Part shown: piece after piece, positions 16,811 through 23,869 of the stretch
How the letters are laid out: each line of letters begins with the position of its first letter
Numbering within the stretch: position 1 is the stretch's first letter
NCBI GenBank assembly: GCA_002438905.1
Contig: DJSA01000139.1
Coordinates: forward strand, 1 to 27,478
Origin: Bacteroidales bacterium UBA6346
Lineage (GTDB): Bacteria > Bacteroidota > Bacteroidia > Bacteroidales > UBA932
Reading direction: 5' to 3'
Length of the DNA stretch: 27,478 bases
Translations under genes and position numbers: made by a program
The notes under the pieces: model-generated
What the model was told of the DNA's origin: nothing
Database searches by the model: none
The model's input: only the letters and a program-made list of their open reading frames with translations

Positions 16811-18634
16811 ATGAAACAACAAATCCATATAATAATCGCCGGCGCCGCCGCTCTGGCACTGACGGCTTCCTGCGGCTTCCTTGACCCCTACCCGAGCGCA
16901 ATCCGTTCGGAGGACTATGTTCTTGAGAACGCCGTGACCATGCAGGGGCTTGTCGATCAGTGCTATGAATATATGCCGAAGAGCTATGACAACAACGAGG
17001 GAGCCTATCTCGACTGCCTTACGGACAATGCCGTCATGACCTCGCGGACCGATGTTATAAGCCGCATGGCCATAGGAATTGCAAGCCCCGCCAGCGACCC
17101 TTTCCAGACCTACTGGGATAGGGACTACAAGGGCATCTACAACGTGAACCTGTTTCTGAAGGACGACAATGGCCGCAAAATCCGCTATATGCTCAACGAG
17201 CATTATGACGAGCTGCTCAGGAACAGGCTCTGGGGCGAGGCGCACGCGCTCCGGGCATGGTTCTACTATGACCTGCTGATGAAGTTCGGCGGGCGCGGTA
17301 CTGACGGTAAGCTGCTGGGCGTTCCCCTGATTCTGGAGCCGGTCAATCTTCAGGAAATGACTCCTGAGGAACTTGCGGGCATGGAAATCAGCAGGGCGTC
17401 ATACGACGAGTGCGTGGAGCAGATTCTGAAGGATTGCGACGAGGCCATCAGTTATCTTCCCAAGGCTCATCGGGATTTTCTTGTGACGAATGCCGACGAC
17501 CTCAGGATTCTCGGGTCGAGGTGCTACGGCAGGCTCGACGGAATGACCATGACAGCTCTGAAGTCCCTTCTCTACCTGACATGGGCGAGTCCGCGCTTCA
17601 ACCCAGGCAACGACCTGTCGCGCTGGGAGAAGGCTGCGGAATATGCCAAGGAAGTAATTGATTTCAAGAAGGATGTCGATGGTGGCGTGAGCGGGGGTTT
17701 CAGTGTCTCTCGTGCAGTTGACTGGTTCGATCCCAATGATCCGTCCATCATCTACGCCTCAAGATACATCAGTTCCAGCGAGGCGATGGAGAAGATGTTC
17801 TATCCGGCGGGATTTCAGGGCAAAGGGACCATGGGCGCGACTCAGGACCTGGTCGATGCCTTCGGAATGGCGGACGGCTACCCGCTCGGGCAGTCTCCGA
17901 CGTATGAGTACGACCCGAAGAATCCCTACGCGAACCGTGATCCCCGGTTCTACAGCACAATTTTCTACAACGGACGGACGATAGAGACTGGAGCGGTCAG
18001 CCCGAAGAAGAAATACACTTTTGAGAACTGGTCGAACGGGGGCAAGGACGCGGCGCAGGCTAGCTCCGGGAACTCGCTCACCAATTATCACATCAAGAAG
18101 TTTGTCTATAGCGGGCTCAACTGGACGGAAAGTTCTGTGAACAGGATGCCGCGCAGCAAGTATTTCATACGCTGGGCTCATGTCGTCCTCGCGTTCGCCG
18201 AGGCTGCCAACAGGGCGGTCGGCCCGACCGGGAAGATTGACGGGCTTTCGGCGAAGGAGGCCATTTCCTGGCTCAGGAGCCGGCCGACCTGCGATGGGGC
18301 GGAAGGCATAGTTTCCGACCCCTACCTTGAAGAGATTTCCCTCGCGGGCACTGAGGCCTTCGACAGGTTCCTCCGTAATGAACGGCGGATTGAGACCTGT
18401 TTCGAGGGAATGCGTTTCTTCGATCTGAGGCGCTGGTCCACCACGCTCGGCTCCCTGAACGTGGATGTCCACGGGGCGGAGATTCTCAGAATAGGGGAGG
18501 GCGATTACGAATATGACCTGAATCACGTCGTGGAGACGCGCTCCTTCCGTTCCGCATATCTTCCGATTCCATATAAGGAAATGCTGAATGTCAGCGGCCT
18601 GGTTCAGAACGAGGGCTGGGAAAGCTGGCAATAA
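16811..18634 (+). CDS. SusD-like surface glycan-binding lipoprotein 2
   Basis: Partner of SusC2. Seen in 607 aa: lipoprotein signal with lipobox TASC and Cys21, followed by GFLDPYPSAIRSEDYV, a typical SusD beginning. Helical segments include LWGEAHALRAWFYYDLLMKFGG (quoted as LRAWFYYDLLMKFGG), the SusD motif for the first TPR helices. The C-terminal signature contains IRWAHVVLAFAEAANRA and RFLRNERRIETCFEGMRFFDLRRW. Length and order match the family. It begins 13 nt after susC2 ends and is followed 20 nt later by the DUF1735-type lipoprotein gene. Together with the first pair it forms a tandem double-SusCD PUL. Confidence 0.94.
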   Translation: MKQQIHIIIAGAAALALTASCGFLDPYPSAIRSEDYVLENAVTMQGLVDQCYEYMPKSYDNNEGAYLDCLTDNAVMTSRTDVISRMAIGIASPASDPFQTYWDRDYKGIYNVNLFLKDDNGRKIRYMLNEHYDELLRNRLWGEAHALRAWFYYDLLMKFGGRGTDGKLLGVPLILEPVNLQEMTPEELAGMEISRASYDECVEQILKDCDEAISYLPKAHRDFLVTNADDLRILGSRCYGRLDGMTMTALKSLLYLTWASPRFNPGNDLSRWEKAAEYAKEVIDFKKDVDGGVSGGFSVSRAVDWFDPNDPSIIYASRYISSSEAMEKMFYPAGFQGKGTMGATQDLVDAFGMADGYPLGQSPTYEYDPKNPYANRDPRFYSTIFYNGRTIETGAVSPKKKYTFENWSNGGKDAAQASSGNSLTNYHIKKFVYSGLNWTESSVNRMPRSKYFIRWAHVVLAFAEAANRAVGPTGKIDGLSAKEAISWLRSRPTCDGAEGIVSDPYLEEISLAGTEAFDRFLRNERRIETCFEGMRFFDLRRWSTTLGSLNVDVHGAEILRIGEGDYEYDLNHVVETRSFRSAYLPIPYKEMLNVSGLVQNEGWESWQ

Positions 18635-18654
18635 CATCTGAATGACAACATACA

Positions 18655-19650
18655 ATGAAAAAGAGAACTTTACTGATTATCGGAGCGTCGCTGCTGTCGC
18701 TGACCTCCTGCTATGAGGATTACATATCGGACTCCAAGTCTCAGGGAGTGGGTTTCGCGAACAGGACTGACGTCAGGTCCGTCGTGGTGGGTGAGGGACT
18801 GGAGTTTTCCACGGCCGTAGCCCTCGCGGGCGTAATCTCCAACGGCGCGGACAGGACCATAGACTATTCCGTTGATGCGTCTTTAGCGAACGGGGAGACG
18901 CTGGCCGCGATGAAGATAAATTCGCTCACCTATATATCCTCTCTTGCAAAGCCGCTTACGGAACTCACCGCCCTTCCGTCGGAGGAATACACGCTTGTGA
19001 ATGAGGGCGGACGGGAAGGCTGCACGGTCATCCGGAAAGGAACTCACTCCGGGAAAATTACCGTAAGGATTGACTCTGCCGCCTACTTCGCCGGTTCCGC
19101 AAGCCTGTCGCCACGCTTTGTCATCCCTCTGAAAATCACGGACGGCAACGGCCTTGGGGTGATTGAGGGGTATGAGACCACGGTCATAGGCGTGCGCTAT
19201 GAGAATATGCTGTTCGGAAACTGGTGGCACGGCGGCAAGGCCGTTGTCAAGGACTGGACCGGCAAAGTGGTGGAGGAAATATCCTACAAAACAGAAATCC
19301 CGCAGTCAAACAACAAAGTCTGGACTCTGACGACGGTGGAGCCGCATTCTCTGACCGCCAATGCCGTTGCCGACGCGCTCAACACCTCCGCCGCACAGAT
19401 GAAGCTGACGCTGGAGGAGAACGGCGCGGTGACGATCTCTTCCGTGCCGGGTGCGGATTATGTCGTTGAACCGGACGGAGAGAGCAGCTACAACAAAGCC
19501 CGCCTTCTGCAGGACAGGAAGATTTATCTGAAATACAAGTTCGCTAAAGACGGGAACATCTGGCACGCCACGGACACGCTGACTTTCCGCAACAGGATAC
19601 GCGACGGGGTGAACGAGTGGCAGGATGAGAATCAGGAGAAATACAACTAA
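18655..19650 (+). CDS. Surface lipoprotein, DUF1735/DUF4361-like accessory glycan-binding protein
   Basis: 331-aa lipoprotein, lipobox LTSC with Cys19, in the SusE/F position after a SusD gene. Residues about 30-180 resemble the DUF1735 (BT_3987-like) beta-sandwich: a VVVGEGLEFSTAVALAGV strand, then SEEYTLVNEGG, a paired HSGKITVRIDSA strand, and RFVIPLKITDGNG before a VIGVRYEN linker. The C-terminal part from about 182 (MLFGNWWHGGKAVVKDW) resembles DUF4361, a domain common in such proteins. Assignments are from memory of family patterns. Likely role (inference): extra glycan capture on the cell surface. It is closely spaced within the operon. Confidence 0.75.
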   Translation: MKKRTLLIIGASLLSLTSCYEDYISDSKSQGVGFANRTDVRSVVVGEGLEFSTAVALAGVISNGADRTIDYSVDASLANGETLAAMKINSLTYISSLAKPLTELTALPSEEYTLVNEGGREGCTVIRKGTHSGKITVRIDSAAYFAGSASLSPRFVIPLKITDGNGLGVIEGYETTVIGVRYENMLFGNWWHGGKAVVKDWTGKVVEEISYKTEIPQSNNKVWTLTTVEPHSLTANAVADALNTSAAQMKLTLEENGAVTISSVPGADYVVEPDGESSYNKARLLQDRKIYLKYKFAKDGNIWHATDTLTFRNRIRDGVNEWQDENQEKYN

Positions 19651-19667
19651 AACAGAATTGAATTGAT

Positions 19668-21002
19668 ATGAAACTCAATATTATGACTGCTGTCGCTGCG
19701 ACGGCGCTGCTCCTGTGGCAGTGCGGCCCTCAGGCGGAGCCCCTTCATCATACGGAGCCGCAGGTCAGATTCCAGACCGAGGCCGAGTCTCTGACCGCTT
19801 CGGTCGGCGAACCGATTTCTCTGAAGGCCGAGCCTGTGAGCGGCGACAGGCTCACGATAGGGTGGTATGTTGACGGCGTGCTCGAATCCTCGTCCGATGA
19901 GTTAACGTTCACCTTCACGGAGCCGGGCGAGCATGAGGTGACATACAGGGCGTCAAACGGAGCCGGGGCGGTGGAAAAGAAATATGCCGTCACGGTGAGC
20001 GACATCCTCGAAATGCATCTTTCCGTCGGCGATTCCTCGGAAGTGACCAGAGTGGAGGAGAGCACGATGAAATTCTACGCCATAGTTGACAGGGGCTCGG
20101 ATGTGGAGCATTCATGGTCGGTTGATGGCGTCAAGGCGTGCGACAAGGCTTTTTTCGGAACATATTTCATCAAGGGCACAGCTGACCGCACGGTTCTGTA
20201 CGAAGGCCGCAACTCAGCAGGCTCGTTCAGCAAGTCTTTCGTGGTCAAGGTCTCCGAGCGTCCGCTTGCCATACGGTTTTCCATCACCTCACCGACTCTC
20301 GCCTACACCAAGGGTGATGTCCTGAAGATTTCCGCCGAAATAATCTATGGAGGGACCGGCGCGGTCCACAAATGGATCCTCGGCTCGAAGGAGGTGTCCG
20401 ACAAGGCTGAACTCTCGTATGTCCTGACTGAGCCGGGAACATTCGATCTCAGGTACGAGTGCGTCAACGGCAAGGGCGAGAAAGTTGAGCAGTCTTGGAC
20501 TGTCAATGTATCCGACCGTCCGGAGGTTGTGTTCGCTGACTTTGAGGGCGGCCTGAAGGTTATGTTCAAGGAGGGCGGCGGAGGCTCCGTGCTTTCCATT
20601 GTGGATAATCCTAACCCATCGGACCTCAACCCGAGCTCAAAGGTTCTCAAGGCCGAGGCCCCGCTGTCGAAGAGCACGTCCGGATATTTCACGATTCTGC
20701 GTGCCGAGATAGAAAAGATGGGCATCAACCTGTCCGAATACAAGGGCATCAGGGTCAAGTTCCTGTGGCTGGGAAGGACTCAACTATGGCCGAGGATGGA
20801 CATAGGGACGAAGAACCTGCCTAAGGGCGAGATTCTCTTCAACGGCGACTGGGAGACGCTGGAGTACGACATAGACTTCAGCACCCTCAAGAAGGATCCG
20901 CAGCCGCGCCCGTTCCTCACAAAGGACGGCAAGAACATCAACACCACCGTGATGGGCACCCGTGTGATGTATTTCGACGATTTCACACTCTATAAGAAGT
21001 AA
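19668..21002 (+). CDS. Lipoprotein with three PKD/Ig-like repeats and C-terminal sugar-binding-like domain
   Basis: 444-aa predicted surface lipoprotein; the signal ends in LLWQC with Cys19, a slightly unusual lipobox. Three beta-sandwich repeats of about 85 residues follow (about 30-115, 116-200, 201-287). They share patterns such as WYVDG, HSWSVDG and HKWILGSK, then YRASNGAG, YEGRNSAG and YECVNGKG, and each ends VTVSD, VKVSE or VNVSD, as in PKD/SusE-type domains. From about residue 288 the C-terminal domain starts FADFEGG and includes SGYFTILR, EYKGIRVKFLW, GDWETLEYDI and MYFDDFTLYK. This is clearly homologous to the end of the fimbrillin-like lipoprotein at 7165-8565. Probable surface glycan-binding protein with the repeats as a spacer arm. 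It is followed after 30 nt by the GH2 gene. Confidence 0.8.
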   Translation: MKLNIMTAVAATALLLWQCGPQAEPLHHTEPQVRFQTEAESLTASVGEPISLKAEPVSGDRLTIGWYVDGVLESSSDELTFTFTEPGEHEVTYRASNGAGAVEKKYAVTVSDILEMHLSVGDSSEVTRVEESTMKFYAIVDRGSDVEHSWSVDGVKACDKAFFGTYFIKGTADRTVLYEGRNSAGSFSKSFVVKVSERPLAIRFSITSPTLAYTKGDVLKISAEIIYGGTGAVHKWILGSKEVSDKAELSYVLTEPGTFDLRYECVNGKGEKVEQSWTVNVSDRPEVVFADFEGGLKVMFKEGGGGSVLSIVDNPNPSDLNPSSKVLKAEAPLSKSTSGYFTILRAEIEKMGINLSEYKGIRVKFLWLGRTQLWPRMDIGTKNLPKGEILFNGDWETLEYDIDFSTLKKDPQPRPFLTKDGKNINTTVMGTRVMYFDDFTLYKK

Positions 21003-21032
21003 ACGACTTATTATAACCCGTAAATATTTGAT

Positions 21033-22895
21033 ATGAAGAATCATAATCCCTTCATCGGCGCAGTCTCGGCTGCCGCGCTTGTGGCCTCAGTCTCCGCACT
21101 GCTCGTCTCGTCGGAGCCGGCCCGCGCATCGGAGCCCTCTGTGGGCGTCGCACCCCAGATAGTAAATGTTCAGTCACGTTCCACATATTCTCTGGACGGG
21201 CTCTGGAAGACGATAGTTGACCCTTACGAAAATGGCTATTACGACTATCGCAGAATGCCGTTGAAAGACGAGAGTTCCTATTTCGCCGACAAGGACTTCA
21301 ACGCGGACAGGACGAAACTGTACGAGTACAATTTCAACACAGACCGCACCCTGCTCGTTCCTGGGGACTGGAATACCCAGCGCGACGAACTCTACTATTA
21401 CGAGGGAACTGTCTGGTACAGAAACCGTTTCCGGTATTCTCCGAAAGAGGGCAGGAGAACGTTTCTCTATTTCGGCGCGGCCAACTATGAGGCAATCGTG
21501 GGACTGAACGGCAAGAAACTCGGCCGTCATGTCGGAGGCTTCACCCCGTTCAATTTCGAGGTCACGGGCAAACTGCTTGACGGGGAGAACTCTCTTGTGG
21601 TCAAGGTGGATAACAAGAGGTTGCCCGAGGGCGTGCCTACCATCAATTCCGACTGGTGGAACTATGGTGGGCTGACGCGCAGCGTGATGATTGTCGAGAC
21701 TCCGATGACATTCATCCGTGACTATAGCCTCGGCCTGTCCGGCGGCTCCTTCAAAGAAGCCTCCGGCTGGGTTCAGCTGGACGGGGAGAAGGTCGAGCAG
21801 GATGTCGTGATAGAGATTCCGGAACTCAAGGTGAGCAGGAAGGTTCGCACCGACTCGAACGGCTATGCCTCCTTCTCCTTCAAGTTCGCGCCGGAGCTGT
21901 GGTCTCCGGAAAATCCCAAGCTGTATGACGTCACCTTCAGGGCGGAGACCGACTCTGTCAGGGACAGAATCGGGTTCAGAACCATATCCACACGCGGCAC
22001 AGACATACTTCTGAACGGCAAGAAGGTCTTCTGCCGGGGCGTGTCCATACACGAGGAGGCTCCGTACGGAAAGAGCGGCAGGGCATATTCGGAAGAGCAG
22101 GCCCGCATACTTCTGGGCTGGGCAAAGGAGATGGGCTGCAACTTCGTGCGGCTTGCCCATTATCCGCACAACGAGGCCATGGTCCGCGCTGCCGAGGAGA
22201 TGGGACTTATGGTGTGGTCGGAGATTCCGGTCTATTGGACAATCCAGTGGGAGAATCCTGAGACATACGCCAATGCCGAGGCACAGCTTGTCGATATGAT
22301 TACCCGCGACAAGAACCGCGCCTGTGTGGTGATATGGTCCGTAGCCAACGAGACTCCTCACGGGGATGCGCGCCTGAAGTTCCTCGGTTCTCTGATTGCA
22401 AAGGCACGCGAGATGGATTCGACGAGGCTTGTGAGCGCCGCCATGGAGAAATCATACTTGGCGAAAGACCTGCTGACAGTCAAGGACGACCTTGCCTCTC
22501 TGGTGGACCTGATAAGTTTCAATCAGTATGTCGGTTGGTATGACGGCACGTCGGAGAAATGTGACCGCGTGAACTGGACGTTTGACATAAAGAAGCCGGT
22601 GTTCATCTCCGAGTTCGGAGGCGGCGCGGTATATGGCCGTCACGGTGATGTGCACGAGCGGTTTACTGAAGAGTATATGGAGGATATGTACCGCCGCAGC
22701 GTGAATATGCTGGACCGCATGCCGGGTCTTGCGGGCACCACGCCTTGGGTCCTCAAGGACTTCCGCTCCCCGCGCCGGCAGATGGTCGATATTCAGGACG
22801 ACTTTAACCGCAAGGGGCTAGTGTCCGACCAGGGTGGGAAGAAGAAGGCGTTCTATGTTATGCAGGAGTGGTATGGCCACAAAGCCGCGGAATAA
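21033..22895 (+). CDS. Secreted GH2 glycosidase, probable beta-glucuronidase
   Basis: 620-aa exported enzyme with a signal peptide ending near ARASE (33). Order: jelly-roll sugar-binding domain (about 45-210, with GDWNTQRDELYYYEGTVWYR), immunoglobulin-like domain (about 215-310), and a GH2 TIM barrel (about 315-615). The acid/base is E440 in SVANETPHG and the nucleophile is E527 in FISEFGGG. An N-x-K-G motif (N592-R-K594-G) lies after the barrel's last strand. In the E. coli enzyme the equivalent N-x-K binds the substrate carboxylate and separates beta-glucuronidases from beta-galactosidases, so a uronidase is the best call. The length matches the short GUS-type GH2 architecture without extra C-terminal domains. 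It is the last gene of the operon and would supply glucuronate to the ExuT/KdgK/Eda route encoded alongside. A beta-galacturonidase is possible. Confidence 0.85.
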   Translation: MKNHNPFIGAVSAAALVASVSALLVSSEPARASEPSVGVAPQIVNVQSRSTYSLDGLWKTIVDPYENGYYDYRRMPLKDESSYFADKDFNADRTKLYEYNFNTDRTLLVPGDWNTQRDELYYYEGTVWYRNRFRYSPKEGRRTFLYFGAANYEAIVGLNGKKLGRHVGGFTPFNFEVTGKLLDGENSLVVKVDNKRLPEGVPTINSDWWNYGGLTRSVMIVETPMTFIRDYSLGLSGGSFKEASGWVQLDGEKVEQDVVIEIPELKVSRKVRTDSNGYASFSFKFAPELWSPENPKLYDVTFRAETDSVRDRIGFRTISTRGTDILLNGKKVFCRGVSIHEEAPYGKSGRAYSEEQARILLGWAKEMGCNFVRLAHYPHNEAMVRAAEEMGLMVWSEIPVYWTIQWENPETYANAEAQLVDMITRDKNRACVVIWSVANETPHGDARLKFLGSLIAKAREMDSTRLVSAAMEKSYLAKDLLTVKDDLASLVDLISFNQYVGWYDGTSEKCDRVNWTFDIKKPVFISEFGGGAVYGRHGDVHERFTEEYMEDMYRRSVNMLDRMPGLAGTTPWVLKDFRSPRRQMVDIQDDFNRKGLVSDQGGKKKAFYVMQEWYGHKAAE

Positions 22896-22964
22896 TGTCG
22901 TCCGGCCTCCCGGCTCATCGTTTTTCAGGCAGATGGATGTAATGGGTTTCTGCAATTTTTGAAA

Positions 22965-22992
22965 ATATCTCCGTGTACGTGCACGGGGATAT
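22965..22992. promoter_or_regulatory. 28-bp palindromic operator, copy 2
   Basis: The half-sites atatctccgtgtac and gtgcacggggatat form a near-perfect palindrome (12 of 14 positions pair) with central CG. The core ccgtg-tacgtg-cacgg matches copy 1 at 5083-5110 in arm sequence and in the six-base centre except for one base. It lies upstream of the -7-like box at 23005-23012, across the region where a -33 element would be. This supports shared control of the operon and eda by one dimeric regulator (inference). Confidence 0.65.
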
Positions 22993-23004
22993 TGTTTTAT
23001 TTAT

Positions 23005-23012
23005 TATTTTTG
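23005..23012 (+). promoter_or_regulatory. -7 box of the eda promoter
   Basis: TATTTTTG fits TAnnTTTG. No TTTG is present 19-21 nt upstream because the palindrome occupies that place, so the promoter may be weak or need an activator. The predicted leader to the eda ATG is about 75 nt. Confidence 0.45.
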
Positions 23013-23091
23013 CAGGTCGTAGTGTCTCGCGTTATTGACGGACATACCCGCCGTTTCGGCAAATTGTTGATTCTATATAAATTATAATGAT

Positions 23092-23760
23092 ATGGCAAAA
23101 TACAATAAGATTCAGGTAATCTCGGCCGCGGTTTCGACCGGGCTGGTGCCTGTGTTCTACAATCCGTGCGCGGAGACTTCAAAGAAGGTTCTCAAGGCGT
23201 GCTATGACGGAGGCATCCGTGTGTTCGAGTTTACGAACAGGGGCGACTTCGCCCACGAGGTGTTCTCTGAATTGGTGAAATACGCAAATGCGGAGCTTCC
23301 GGGAATGATTCTCGGAGCCGGTTCGGTCATAGATGCCCCGACGGCGGCGCTCTATATTCAGGAAGGCGCAAATTTCATCGTGGGCCCGCTCTTCAACCCG
23401 GCAGTAGCCCCGGTCTGCAACCGCCGCTGCGTCCCTTACATCCCCGGATGCGGTTCGGCGACCGAAATCGGAATGGCTCAGGAGGCGGGCTGCGACATCT
23501 GCAAGGCCTTCCCCGGTGATGTTCTCGGCCCCGCATTCGTGAAGGGCGTCAAGGCTCCGATGCCGTGGACTCAGATTCTCGTGACCGGCGGCGTGAAGCC
23601 CGAGGAGGAAAACCTCAAGGCCTGGTTCAAGGCCGGCGCGTCCTGCGTGGGAATGGGCAGCAATCTCTTCCCAAAGGATGTCATCAAGGCAGGCGACTGG
23701 GCAATAATTACAAAACTCTGTGCCGACTCTCTGAAAATCATCGCTGACGTTCGTCAGTAG
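23092..23760 (+). CDS. eda: KDPG aldolase (2-keto-3-deoxy-6-phosphogluconate aldolase)
   Basis: Cytoplasmic class I aldolase that splits KDPG into pyruvate and glyceraldehyde-3-phosphate, the last step of hexuronate breakdown and the partner of kdgK at the left end. Seen in 222 aa: a small TIM barrel; FEFTNRG with the catalytic Glu at E46 and Arg at R50; the GAGSVIDAPTAALYI strand-helix (about 75-89); FIVGPLFNP; and the Schiff-base lysine K138 in CDICKAFPG. The phosphate-binding glycines are in VTGGVKPEE and a later GMGSN. The length matches the family. It may also cleave 4-hydroxy-2-oxoglutarate, as many Eda enzymes do. It has its own palindrome-associated promoter region and is followed by a strong terminator. 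Confidence 0.93.
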   Translation: MAKYNKIQVISAAVSTGLVPVFYNPCAETSKKVLKACYDGGIRVFEFTNRGDFAHEVFSELVKYANAELPGMILGAGSVIDAPTAALYIQEGANFIVGPLFNPAVAPVCNRRCVPYIPGCGSATEIGMAQEAGCDICKAFPGDVLGPAFVKGVKAPMPWTQILVTGGVKPEEENLKAWFKAGASCVGMGSNLFPKDVIKAGDWAIITKLCADSLKIIADVRQ

Positions 23761-23764
23761 CAAT

Positions 23765-23804
23765 CGTGGCACGGGACAAGAAAGCGCCCCGTGCCGCGTT
23801 TTTT
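23765..23804 (+). terminator. Rho-independent terminator after eda
   Basis: GGCACGGG (23768-23775) and CCCGTGCC (23788-23795) pair perfectly, extended by three more pairs including one G-T wobble to an 11-bp stem. A T6 run (23799-23804) follows directly. This is the clearest terminator in the window and separates eda from the transporter gene. Confidence 0.88.
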
Positions 23805-23869
23805 ACAAAACATAGAAACGTGAAAAGATGACTCTGATCGTTTTTTCATGTTACATAACGCATAAAACT

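Noticed and set aside
21003..21032. aatatttg before the GH2 gene as a possible -7 box
   Set aside because: It lacks the TA of TAnnTTTG and has no correctly spaced TTTG; the 30-nt gap fits an operon-internal spacer.
22896..22930. ccggcctcccgg followed by T5 after the GH2 gene as a terminator
   Set aside because: The stem is only four base pairs and is separated from the T run by seven bases, too weak to call.
23828..23869. Earlier ATG for the ExuT-like transporter
   Set aside because: Adds 14 residues without similarity to family N-termini; MANKDKMTNFRW at 23870 fits better.
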